A DNA stretch of 64,000 nt from Spongilla lacustris (lineage: Eukaryota; Porifera; Demospongiae; Spongillida; Spongillidae). This document shows, piece by piece, positions 56,601 through 64,000 of this stretch. The translations under genes were made by a program, and so were the position numbers. The first letter of the stretch is position 1. Every line of letters starts with the position of its first letter. The notes beneath the pieces were generated by a model that searched no databases, was not told the DNA's origin, and saw nothing but the letters and a program-made list of their open reading frames with translations. The stretch covers positions 4,336,023 to 4,400,022 of the forward strand of contig OX442423.1 in assembly GCA_949361645.1 (NCBI GenBank), in the 5' to 3' direction.

Positions 56601-59569
56601 AGCTTGCAAGGTTCAATTCAACATTTGCATGCTAGTGCCACAAGCAGACGCTCACTTTTGTTCAGGATGCATTATCATTGTACCAGAAATAGTGATTATA
56701 CCAAACTCGATAGGACTCTAATTCATAGTATCACTTTTGGCATTCCTCTCGTCATTTACTTTGCCTCTTTAGTTCCATGCATGAAGGCACTTTGACAATC
56801 GTTAGCCAAAAAAAGGGTATGCAAAGCAAAGCTGGCGCACAGTTCGCATAAATTCCGACAAACCAGTTAGACTTTAGGGTGAACATTCACGTATTTCTGA
56901 ATGAGAGGTCCCTGGGGTATCAACATTTTAGTTTTAACATAATAATTGGCAGCTTGTTATCCGCAAAAAACAATCCATGAAATGTTAACATGCAGAAAAC
57001 TGAAAGCCAATTTTCACCCATTTTAGGAGTTTTCCATATATCATAGTAAATGTGTAGCAAAGAATCATTGTTTGCTCTTGAATTGCCTGTAAAAGTTGAG
57101 GTGCATACAAATACAAATATCATGCATGTTTACGACATAAGGAGAAATTTCATAATGGGTGGAAAATAGCCAGCTTTTTTTTTAACTCTACAGATATTTG
57201 GACATGTGCACTTGTTTTCGGTTCCAAGAGTGCTGTTGTTTCAATAGATTATATATAGTTGTAACTCGTTTTCTATCAGCGCTGTGTATACTTTTTATGT
57301 TCAAGTTTTCATTCCTCAGACAACAGAACATTCCTCAGAAAACAGAACATACAGATCTGCCTGTGCTAAGTGGAGACTTGTCCATTAACTGCCTATTTTA
57401 GGCAATTCACACACAACTTTGTACAGGCAGATCTGGATGTTCCGATATACGCTTTTCCAAAGCAACTGAAGTTACAAGCATATGCGTGGCAATGTTTCTC
57501 TAACAGGTCACAACAATGCTTGCTATACATGTACATGTAATCCATCAACATGATGGTAGTGAAAACAAGCACACATTTGCCATAAGGACACTACATGTAT
57601 CCGCTAGTTGATAAAACCACAAGAGGCTTATACAAGCTTGTGTAGCTGCGATGAAACAGTTCAATAACACCACTTTGAACGTATGTTCTCAGGTAACATC
57701 TTGCGCGGTTCTTTCAGAGAATGATTTGCATTGATCAAATAATAATTTGTGTTTCTATGCTACGAAAGAGGAACATAGTCTCGCATGCCATGACATGATA
57801 TCATGTCTTGAGACTTTTGCCAACACTCCGTGTGCAGCAGAAACAGAATTATCAGCCAAGTCACATGCCACAAATGTAATTAGTACCCACTAGAAGGTGT
57901 GTCAGCTTAACCATGTGCCCCCAAATCTTCTCTGTTGTCTGCAAATTCATGGCAATGCCACAGTGCATACTTGTGTACCATCAAACTGAAGTCAAATAAA
58001 TAGACATTTTCATAATGTAGCTAACAGCGACGAAGGGGGCTCACCACAAGCACATCTGATCCATGAGGATGTCAAACGGGTAGGTAAGCAGGCAATAGCA
58101 GTAGAAAGGCACACAAATACGTCTTTGGCCTTCAAAATAACTTCACACAACTACTCTCTGATTTGGATGCAATTCATTGTAACCCATCTGTAAGCCATTG
58201 CGATAGTGTTGTCAATAGCTTCATCAGAATACATTGCTGGCCTACTCATTACAGATTCACATGGTGTGAAATTCCACAGCATGTATTTGAATATACATGT
58301 ATCTAGTCATGTGACTGCAGCAATCTAGCTGGTAGCACCCAAATTCTGGCACTAGCACACGGAATGTTGGCAAAGATCTCCAGACGTGATATGACATCAT
58401 GGGCAGGATGACATGCGAGACTAAGAGGAATACGGTACACTGTGCAATACGTCTCTATGACAACTATGAGTATCAGCATTCCGCAATCACACGGTGCCAA
58501 ATGCAGTTGTGTTCATGCCAAATTCTTCTACCCAAACTATGCGCTTGATGTCTACGTACCCGCACAGTGTTGTTACGATGCTACGTAACAATAATTAAAC
58601 TGCGTGGAAAGTAAGGAAACGTTTCCTGACTGCTACTGCAGAAGACACTTCTATATTACAATTTTTCTTAACCATTTAACCACACCCAACAATAGGCATC
58701 ATAACCTGATGGCTTTCAAATTTGATGCCAAAAATACCTGTCAGCCACATAATGAAGTTATAATTCTAAAGAAAAAATTCAGTAAACCATTAAGGTTACT
58801 AATTCAATAAATGGTGCAAATCACTTCCAATTAAGACCAACAAAGTTGGAGCAAAATTGGAAGACACGAGTCACAACTCTGGTTCATAATATTAAGATGG
58901 AGAGCCATGCATTTTGATAGCAACTAACTTACTATGTTTTAGCACAAGTTACAGCATGTACTTCCACACCATCTAGACAAATAGATCTTTATTACACAAG
59001 CATTATACAGACCATAAATAGGCAGCTCTGTACCACTACAGTTTACTCAGTAGTGCCAAAACAGTAATGCCAAGTGATAGTTTTGTAACTACCGGGTGTG
59101 CTCATTGGTTATAGTGTACATGTATGGTTCACAGATGTCCAAGAACACAGGATAGTGTAACTAGCCACTAGAAATGGGCCCCAATTTGATTATCAAAGGT
59201 ACAAGAAGTTAATATTGAAGTTACATGTACAATTTTGTTGTGGTACCGCAACATTCACTAGTACATGTAAGGTGTCCAGGGATTAACTTTGCCTTGCAAA
59301 AATTAAATGTGGACTGCTGGAAGATTCAGTATAACAATTGAGAAGTATACTGGTGCATTTGTGCAATACAAGTAGCTGGACACATGTAGGTGCATTTCCA
59401 CTTTCAACTGCAGGTGCCGTAAAATTCGCCTCATGAATAGTATATGCAAATGGAATGCAACAAACACACATTTTATGTACACAGTGCCATACCTAGGGTG
59501 GTCAAACTCATAGGCATACTTTTCATGAACAAAGAAACCAGCTATTGCACCAGGTCCTGCATTAATGTA
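36302..59569 (-). CDS. KYNU: Kynureninase, C-terminal part (5 exons)
   Basis: PLP enzyme that cleaves kynurenine to anthranilate and 3-hydroxykynurenine to 3-hydroxyanthranilate plus alanine (tryptophan to NAD route), cytosolic in animals. Exons in coding order: 59,493-59,569; 55,588-55,640; 44,127-44,306; 37,499-37,617; 36,302-36,424 with TGA. Phases fit throughout, giving about 184 C-terminal residues. Signature peptides: [90 protein letters not shown]. The first visible exon begins one residue after the expected PLP-binding lysine (SYK/YLN in the family), so the lysine is on an exon not found. Upstream exons, more than half the protein, probably lie beyond 64,000. Introns of 3.9, 11.3 and 6.5 kb are packed with transposons. 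Confidence 0.92.
36425..37498. other. KYNU last intron
   Basis: 1.07-kb intron, AT-rich, with no recognised element or gene. Confidence 0.55.
37499..37617 (-). CDS. KYNU: KYNU penultimate exon
   Basis: Encodes [20 protein letters not shown] then [22 protein letters not shown]...ERGCQL...F......V...L...GVV is the conserved domain before the C-terminal block. The donor is GTAGTG/GTAAG. Confidence 0.9.
37618..38235. other. KYNU intron, left of the palindrome
   Basis: AT-rich; T-run and A-run at about 37,832-37,860. A short minus-strand frame (38,112-38,342) has no recognised homology. Confidence 0.5.
38870..39874 (-). CDS. DDE-like transposon protein, C-terminal 334 residues (left arm)
   Basis: Open frame from the centre of the palindrome to a stop. 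Blocks: [80 protein letters not shown] then VKRE, and near the end [20 protein letters not shown] then [16 protein letters not shown]. The acidic positions ([28 protein letters not shown]) suggest an RNase H-fold DDE/D enzyme. The tail looks like a small Tudor/chromo-type barrel. The family is widespread in invertebrate genomes as repeated, unnamed genes. There is no ATG at the start (the frame opens TTG), so the N-terminal half is missing. Intact but truncated, probably inactive. Confidence 0.6.
   Translation of the reverse strand: MVLGDFSENYTFIIQDAIQGYHWTNTQATLHPFVYYINLEGVGLTHGSYVVISDCNIHDAGAVHLFQRHLVEFLKTNYNVTKMIYFSDGCAGQYKNCKNFINLCHHYEDFGLVAEWHFFATSHGKGPPDGVGGTVKREAAKASLQRVHSGHITTPLELFTFCQSKLTGTTFKYLTSQDWGEEQSLLSERLSKGKTIAGTQKLHCFLSLTTRTLQVKEYSTSSVCRTETVDTLSLCSSVSIKDAKGYVAVIYDSAWWVGYVLKTDPELQEVTVTFLHPHGPSKSFSYPDPAGVLTVHISDLLISVDLKTYTGRTYILTDKEMDTVTKALYSHLHE
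39885..40873 (+). pseudogene. DDE-like transposon protein, frameshifted copy (right arm)
   Basis: Mirror copy of the left-arm gene. A single-base deletion at about 40,281-40,283 (AGAGAGCTGCC against AGAGAAGCTGCC in the other arm) shifts the frame after the GGTVKRE block. The remainder (from about 40,364: [20 protein letters not shown]) reads in a second frame to the stop at 40,873. Starts at the same truncated codon as its partner. Confidence 0.75.
41517..44126. other. KYNU intron, right of the palindrome
   Basis: Contains an unrecognised 59-codon plus-strand frame (41,613-41,789: [20 protein letters not shown]...[20 protein letters not shown]) that looks protein-like and may be a transposon fragment. 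Also holds an unrecognised minus-strand frame at 43,341-43,682 ([20 protein letters not shown]). A 21-bp unit (GGGCAACAACAGAACAGAAG-like) is duplicated at about 42,886-42,935. No KYNU exon is expected here, because the flanking exons join in phase. Confidence 0.5.
44127..44306 (-). CDS. KYNU: KYNU exon with GFQLSNPP block
   Basis: 60 residues: [67 protein letters not shown]......SL.IF..............KS..LT.YLE matches kynureninase. The next exon (37,617) joins by splitting a Ser codon (T + CA). Confidence 0.92.
45889..46439. other. Palindrome spacer, left part
   Basis: Holds a short plus-strand frame (46,046-46,252; [37 protein letters not shown]) with no recognised family. A related phrase ([16 protein letters not shown] on the minus strand near 49,190) occurs beyond the palindrome, which hints at a shared element. 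Confidence 0.4.
46440..46683 (+). repeat. GGGAGG polypurine tract 1
   Basis: About 240 bp of almost pure G/A on the plus strand built on GGGAGG / GGGAAG. Long open frames across it are low-complexity artefacts. Ends exactly where a third partial copy of the palindrome arm begins. Confidence 0.95.
46684..46782 (+). repeat. Third, partial palindrome-arm copy
   Basis: About 99 bp identical in order to the start of the right arm (GATCACAGTTATCCATCACC to TAAATTGGTAATATTCAG). It is in the same orientation as the right arm and is cut off by the run of N. Confidence 0.9.
46783..46982. other. Assembly gap, 200 N
   Basis: Exactly 200 unknown bases. The sequence after the gap repeats the sequence before it, so the gap sits inside a duplicated or mis-joined segment. 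Confidence 0.99.
48371..49090 (+). repeat. GGGAGG polypurine tract 2
   Basis: About 720 bp of GGGAGG / GGGAAGG / GAGGGAGAGGG repeats, purine-rich on the plus strand. It contains higher-order units such as GAGGGATGGAGAGTGAGGAA repeated three times at about 48,970-49,070. The reading frames across it on both strands are simple-sequence artefacts. Confidence 0.95.
49091..49634. other. Unassigned sequence with G homopolymer
   Basis: KYNU intron sequence; a G run of about 22 bp lies at 49,340-49,361. No exon, transposase or repeat family recognised. Confidence 0.5.
49635..49792 (+). repeat. 79-bp tandem duplication
   Basis: Two adjacent copies (49,635-49,713 and 49,714-49,792) starting GCACTTGACATGAAGAAATT, differing at a few bases. 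A simple recent duplication. Confidence 0.9.
51839..51845. repeat. Target-site duplication of the nested MITE, left
   Basis: GTTTTGG, repeated at 52,691-52,697 directly outside the other end. Allowing one mismatch, the duplication could be 8-9 bp. Confidence 0.8.
51846..52690. mobile_element. 845-bp MITE nested in the pogo-like gene
   Basis: Inverted ends of 31 bp: CATAGATATTAGAGGTAAGG then GATTGGAAACC on the left, and its exact reverse complement on the right. Flanked by GTTTTGG duplications. Removing the element together with one duplication rejoins LLVMDSFG to [13 protein letters not shown] in frame, as expected for this transposase family. The inside has no transposase. It inserted after the host element was already in place. 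Confidence 0.9.
53939..54764. other. Sequence after the pogo-like gene
   Basis: KYNU intron; C run at 54,609-54,618. Possibly contains the terminal part of the pogo-like element, but no inverted terminal repeat could be matched. Confidence 0.4.
54765..55060 (-). repeat. Dispersed repeat family R, copy in KYNU intron
   Basis: Shares the ordered blocks TTCTTATATG.CAG.TT.CCTTA, ACAGAGAAATCC, AATGCCG, CC.GGGACCTCTCAT-like and CTTTAAGTCAAA with the palindrome arms (44,985-45,290 and 47,625-47,885) and, inverted, with 56,835-57,060. Non-coding. Confidence 0.6.
55588..55640 (-). CDS. KYNU: KYNU exon with GWWSH block
   Basis: 53 bp: completes Arg, then [23 protein letters not shown]...TRF.M is a conserved kynureninase block following the PLP-lysine region. 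The acceptor is TTTATAG and the donor is GGAG/GTAAG. Confidence 0.9.
55926..55948 (+). repeat. C homopolymer
   Basis: A C run of just over 20 bp in the KYNU intron, one of several long C/G runs in the window. No other feature. Confidence 0.95.
56169..56428. repeat. Short palindromic element
   Basis: Arms of about 108 bp (56,169-56,276 and 56,319-56,428) with a 42-bp loop. Mirror blocks: CATTCTCTCTGAGAA, AACAAGGGATTGGAGA, ACAATAATTATTCCTATATT. Looks like a hairpin MITE. The small ORFs across it are mirror artefacts. Confidence 0.85.
56835..57060 (+). repeat. Dispersed repeat family R, further copy
   Basis: Blocks AGTTCGCATAAATTCCGACA, TGAGAGGTCCCTGGGGTAT, AATTGGCAGCTTGTTATCCG and TTTTCACCCATTTTAGGA correspond to the repeat in the palindrome arms (for example 45,065-45,240). 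Non-coding, in a KYNU intron. Confidence 0.65.
57061..59492. other. KYNU intron, unassigned
   Basis: About 2.4 kb with no exon or transposase recognised. A short inverted pair (CAGATCTGCCTGTGC / GTACAGGCAGATCTGG) lies at about 57,352-57,433. Confidence 0.5.
59493..59569 (-). CDS. KYNU: KYNU first visible exon, PLP-site side
   Basis: [20 protein letters not shown] then EFDHPR. YLN.GPGG.AG.FVHE follows directly on the PLP-binding lysine in kynureninases. The acceptor TTCTTCAAG puts the junction right after that lysine. The preceding exon was not found up to 64,000. Confidence 0.92.
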
Positions 59570-59929
59570 CTTGAAGAAAAAAAAGCAAAACTGAAATACA
59601 GCAACCTTTAAAGTAACAACTATATATACATGTACATGTACAGTAGGGGCCAGAATAGTTTTCGCTTATTGCCTATTTGCATCCGTGAATACACCTGTAC
59701 ACGTGTATATTTGGGTAATATGTGTAATGGAGCATAAATTACTTATCCCACCTTACTATTTTAAGTAATGACATGTATCATCACATCATTGTTTACACAA
59801 CAGATAATTAATCGATGGTCAATAATAATACAAATTATTTGATCATTATCTAGCAAATAAACCACACTTAAAAAACAGGAAAACCTTCATCTTTGACAGC
59901 GTATGTGACTGGTTATTACATATGGGGAG
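59570..59929. other. KYNU intron start
   Basis: AT-rich sequence with an ACATGTACATG palindrome at about 59,630. No features recognised. Confidence 0.5.
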
Positions 59930-61750
59930 AAGAGGTAAAGGTGTGAATAATGGAGGCACGAACAGTGGAGGTGCAAATACTGAGGGTGCGAGTAGTGGTA
60001 GGCACTGGTAGAGGTAGAGGAGTGCAAGTGGAGATGCAAGTAGACTAAGTGGTAGTGGTGCACCTTTTGGCCAACCGGATCAAGTCTCTGAACCAATTGA
60101 GTGAAGACACAGAACAAGGAGTGGATGGTGAGCCCTCAAGGGAGACTGCTACTCATCTGTATGTTCATGGTGAGCCTAGGAAAAGAGTCGCACCTTATGC
60201 CCAGCAGCTACATGTAGTACTGGATTCTCCCAGCCTACCCAATGACAAATGTACAATTATGCTGATGCCACTGTGTTTGAGTACTTCTTGGCTTATTTTC
60301 CCTCCGATCTTGTCTTGTTCATGATATATGCATTATGATGATACAAAAGAGAGGGACGCTAAAGGCTAGCCACCTTTTATACATTCTTTGCCACCCAATG
60401 AATCTTCCCATTCATGACTACTGGGAGAGGGTTCTCAATAAGTACATGTAGATGTATGAAAGTTGCTCAGGTTTTGTGAATCATGAGATTGGCAAGTTTG
60501 GGCGGCAAGTTTGGGTTAAGCTACGGAAGATATCGCAAACTGATGAAAGAATTCACTGTACCGTAGTATCCAGCCATTGAAGGTCAACGTGATCTCTTTT
60601 GCTTTATTTGAAAGTTTGTAGACAAATGGCAACATTGCAGGCATATTTCTGGTGGTAGGTGAAAGTATGGGCCAATAACCATAGGTAAAGGTTGCAGTTG
60701 CAAGGAAGCCAACCCCCAATGCAAGAGAGGGTCATATTACTGCTGATGCTGAGACAAGTTGCATAATATCCTACACTGTACATATATGAGGTGTACGAGG
60801 AGAAGGTATGAATGGCAAAAAAGAAACATGTAAAGGAACTAGGAGTACCATGGTACTGCCATTGCATTTAAGACTCACTGCACAATGGGTGCATTCAGGC
60901 AGAATCGTAATCATTGACAGTGGTTTTGCTAGCATAAAAGCTGCCAAAGTGTTAGCTGAAGTTGGGTTGTGCTCACAGTGGTTTTTCCCAAAAAGTGGTG
61001 GAATAGCCAAGTGTCACAAAGGGGAGATCTTCACTCCTGTACTGTGCACGGTAGGCAGATGGAAGTATTGGCTGCAATAGATGAAGGTAAACAGCCCAAG
61101 TCCCTAATTAGCACTACAGGAACTACCAACATGGGTAACACTATGGTACCGTAAGGCATTGCAGTGGTGAGTGGCAGACAAGAACTGCAACTCTGGAACA
61201 GTGGCATATACATGAACTTTAACGTGCCAATTTTAACGGCAGAAGCATAATTCCAAGACAGGGAACCAAATCATTTGAAGACACCTGGAAAACACATAGT
61301 TGGTGGGTCTGTGACTATCAGATATTGTTTGGTATGTCAGGAGTTAATGTATTCCTTCTCTGGAATAAGTTTAAGTCTTCCCAAGCAATGAGTATGTCAC
61401 ACTTTGATTTGCAACTCTGTCACCAGATGTTGACCAATCGATGGATTCAGGACGAGAACTACATGTAGCAGACAAGTGATACCATGTAATGAAGAGGAAG
61501 ATTGGCACTGTCCATGAATTAGTGCACTGCGATAGAGGACGCTGCAGAATGTGTGGTATCGTTACACAATGGCGATGTGGCTGAACTCCCCCAAATGATA
61601 CTGCAGATGGTAAGAAACGAAAAGACGCATCAGCTATATTTTTGACCTGCCTCAAAGTAGAGATGCTTGATAATGCATATTGAAAGAGATGGAGTGATAC
61701 ATGTGTACTACAAAGACAACATGAACATTTATTATGCACTTGCATTGTTG
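59930..61750 (+). pseudogene. PiggyBac-like transposase, decayed
   Basis: Fragments in order on the plus strand: Gly/Ser-rich start (GVNNGGTNSGGANTEGASSG); NYADATVFEYFLAYFPSDLV then FMIYALM (about 60,250-60,340); ASHLLYILCHPMNLPIHDYW; HLRLTAQWVHSGRIVIIDSG then FASIKAAKVLAEVGLCSQWF and FPKSGGIAKCHKGE (60,865-61,030); and a Cys/His region near 61,490-61,560 (HCDRGRCRMCGIVTQWRCG). The D...F...FP.DL., GL...G..RLP...DYW, and GR....DS.FAS.K.A..L...GL...G.V...HK.. patterns are piggyBac DDE_Tnp_1_7 landmarks, ending in a zinc-ribbon-like tail. More than ten stops and shifts, so long dead. Presumed to lie in an upstream KYNU intron. Confidence 0.65.
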
Positions 61751-61937
61751 GTGATTTTTTTTTTTTCAAACACAAGTCATTGGATTTGCATGATTCTTTG
61801 GAAATTTTGCAGTGACAACCATTATCCTACAAAGGACTAATTTGTGTACACCTGTACACATTTTACTGCAAAACTTTCCTATTTTCATTTTGTATAGTTA
61901 CTATGTCATGCCCTCTATCTAATTTTCTATCACAGTG
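61751..61937. other. Unassigned spacer
   Basis: AT-rich, with a T-rich run at about 61,755. Nothing recognised. Confidence 0.5.
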
Positions 61938-62245
61938 AAGCAATGCAGTATGTGTACAGAGGCACACAGATTAGAGCATTTCACTGTACATAAACGTGGT
62001 TACCAAAAGAAGCAACACATGTGTTTGACGTACATATTCGACTTATTCTGAATGTTTCCTCATGTTTTTTTAGTAATGTTATTGCATCCAGCCAAAATTA
62101 TCATATTCATGAACCACGTTAGGGTTAATATATTTTAATAAGTGGTATAAATGCTCACTGCTAGAATGAGCAAAATTAAAGGAGTAAATTGTGTATCGCT
62201 CCACTATACTGTACACATTTTAGGATGCAAATAGACATTATACAT
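61938..62245 (+). repeat. Dispersed repeat, copy 2 (partner at 13.1 kb)
   Basis: Direct-orientation partner of 13,138-13,500; shares GTTATTGCATCCAGCCAAAA, AAATGCTCACTGCT, AAAGGAGTA and ACACATTTTAGGATGCAAAT. Shorter by small deletions. Confidence 0.75.
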
Positions 62246-62519
62246 GAACGAAACACGAGAAAATGAAGACAAAACTGAACATAGGTGTCAACAAAATATG
62301 CACTGCCAAAATCGTTAGATCTAGTAAAACCCATAGTGCACTTGCACTGCCAGGTGTTTCATTAAAATGACATGTGCTTTGTCGCATTTAGATAAATGAA
62401 AGTTAAGACAGTTAAAATAGTTAACAAAGCACTTTACACGCGCATGCACACAACAGTCCAGCACTGTAAGTTCGCAGCTCACTACTAGCGCTAGGAATTT
62501 TAGCCAGAAAACTCAACCC

Positions 62520-63110
62520 ACTATCTGTGAAAACAGTGACTGACCAGGCAAAACCCAAGCTACATGTAAGTTCATGAGTGATACCAAAGAGAGTCTCAAA
62601 CCAGGTGAATACCTTATATGCGGTTGCTGATTTTTAGCTTCATTGTGCAAGATGAAGTCCGGAGCTTCCACTGGAATAACAACCAAGCAACAATACATCC
62701 ATTTGAATGCTACTATATGGACCACTGAGTGGTCAACTATCCAGCCTATGTTTCATTGTAATAGCAGAAAGTAGGGAACATGATTCTGTTGCAGTTCATC
62801 TCTTCCAGAGTAAGCTTATTGAGTTTTTGACCACACACAGTGGAGAGAAGCCAAGAGGAATCTGCTATATGTCAGGTGGATGTGCTGCACAATACAAGAA
62901 CCAGAAGAATTTTATTACATCTCTTCTCTAATTTTGGTGTGGCACTACTTTGCCACATTCCATGAGAAATCAGCTGAAGACAGCTCAGAGCAAGAGGAAA
63001 ACTCAAGAGACTTGCAACCAAAGCCAGTCCAGTCTTCAGCGGATATACAGTAGCCACCATACATGTCCTTACTTCCCACGACCTCTAGAGGTATGCAATA
63101 GAGGAAATCA
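62520..63110 (+). pseudogene. DDE-like transposon protein, decayed third copy
   Basis: Same family as the palindrome gene. Frames read SFIVQDEVRSFHWNNNQATI then HPFECYYMDH, shift to EHDSVAVHLFQSKLIEFL, then ICYMSGGCAAQYKNQKNFIT and SSADIQ. These align with [34 protein letters not shown] and [20 protein letters not shown] of the 38-41 kb copies. The key Asp in FSDGCAG is Gly here (MSGGCAA). It contains sequence upstream of the point where the palindrome copies are truncated. Confidence 0.7.
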
Positions 63111-63117
63111 AAGGAAT

Positions 63118-63898
63118 CAGTGGCGGTGTGGCCAGGGGGGCAATTGCCCCCCCCCCCCCCCCAGCGGCCCTAAAAACAGGGGCGCCAAAATATAGCTAGG
63201 GCGCCAAACTGATGGCTGAAGTATGCATGGTGTCTTAACAGACTCAAAGTAAAGTTAGCCTGGAATGCGCTGCTTAAATGCTTGAGGCTACAAAGCTGCG
63301 ATCGCTACTATATCTATTAATTTGTTAATAGAAATTAATTAAAGTATTGCATTCGTTTATTTGGATAACCATAAAACAAAGCGTGGTAAGCAGTCCATGA
63401 TAGTCGTTATACTAAAGGGGCGTAGGAGCTGGGGTGGCAGCTGCACTTTTTCACAACAACAACAATTTTTTTTTTAATAGGTTGATAAGCGCGCATATAT
63501 AATTCAATAGCTGAGCAATTGCTGCTAGTTAATGACATGCAAGTGGTCTTCAAATCGGTCGTGAGAGCTAGTTCAAGCTAGGCTACCCGTGCAACGTAGT
63601 TTACAACGGTTACCAAAAGTGGCACTATAGCCGTTTTGTATTTTACATTACATGCGCAGAGGCAAGGTATCAAAACAAACTAACCTGGTTACAGTTTTAG
63701 CAAAGTTTTTGGGGGGGTTTCTATGCAAAAAGCGTTGGCTTCTGGGGCTCCGCCCCAGACCCCGATGGGGGAGCTTACAGCGCTCCCCCGTAACCCCTAG
63801 CTGAACGGGAGGGGTGCCCCCCTCCGTACCCTCCCCGGGGAAGCGGGGAAACCACCTTTGTTGGCCGCTGCACTCTATATTTCCTTCCTACGCCACTG
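63118..63898. mobile_element. CAGTGGCG-ended non-autonomous element
   Basis: Left end CAGTGGCGGTGTGGCC and right end CTTCCTACGCCACTG are imperfect inverted termini. A C run lies at 63,148-63,162. The GC-rich block at 63,725-63,845 (AAAAGCGTTGGCTTCTGGGG, CCTCCCCGGGG) is shared with 28,748-28,862. No transposase and no clear target duplication. Confidence 0.55.
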
Positions 63899-64000
63899 GC
63901 GTTATTGTAGTTCCAACGTATTGGTTGGACAGGAGCACTTAACACGCCCCCATTCTCCTTCAATTGCGCGTGAAAATGACCGTGGCAATTTTGCTGTAAA
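63899..64000. other. Window edge
   Basis: About 100 bp with no recognised feature. Confidence 0.5.

Noticed and set aside
57800..58560. Short frames read as a possible transposase in the KYNU intron
   Set aside because: No ordered motifs could be matched; left as unassigned.

Overview
The window is animal nuclear DNA and looks like a sponge, most likely a demosponge of the Amphimedon kind. Genes are split by GT-AG introns, many only about 50 bp long. The background is AT-rich with no operons. The short palindrome TACATGTACATGTA is scattered through most non-coding stretches, and about half the window is transposon debris. The species call is an inference.

Three host genes can be read. (1) INTS3, an Integrator and SOSS complex scaffold, lies on the minus strand (10,536-27,787). 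I resolve 32 exons, giving about 968 residues. (2) A guanylate-binding-protein-like large GTPase lies on the plus strand (29,069-34,898, 3 exons, 731 residues). It starts 1.3 kb from INTS3 in divergent orientation and ends in a 119-residue extension I do not recognise. (3) Kynureninase lies on the minus strand (36,302-59,569). Five C-terminal exons are spread over 23 kb by introns full of transposons; the 5' part is outside or not found. It is convergent with the GTPase gene. No rRNA, tRNA or CRISPR is recognisable.

The rest is mobile and repetitive. Region 1-6,245 is a 179-bp satellite array split by a 3.5-kb Penelope-like retroelement (YIDD reverse transcriptase, GIY-YIG-like domain), with a 39-bp apparent target duplication. 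Region 6,246-7,770 holds non-LTR retrotransposon remnants next to an inverted satellite copy. Region 8,443-10,610 holds three palindromic MITEs; the last one is read into by the final INTS3 exon. Further remnants of what looks like one non-LTR pol family lie at 19.8-20.4, 30.7-31.1, 31.5-32.1 and 35.3-36.1 kb.

In kynureninase introns there are: a 3.3-kb palindrome of a DDE-like gene (38.2-41.5 kb); a second large palindrome around an N gap (44.5-48.4 kb); GGGAGG tracts; and a decayed pogo-like transposase gene (50.3-53.9 kb) with a MITE cleanly inserted in its catalytic domain. Beyond 59.6 kb lie a decayed piggyBac-like transposase, a third decayed copy of the DDE-like family, and a CAGTGGCG-ended element.

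The most interesting points are the unassigned C-terminal domain on the GTPase, the GTPase-kynureninase neighbourhood (both families are interferon-inducible in vertebrates), the two long palindromes, and the MITE that supplies the last codons of INTS3.
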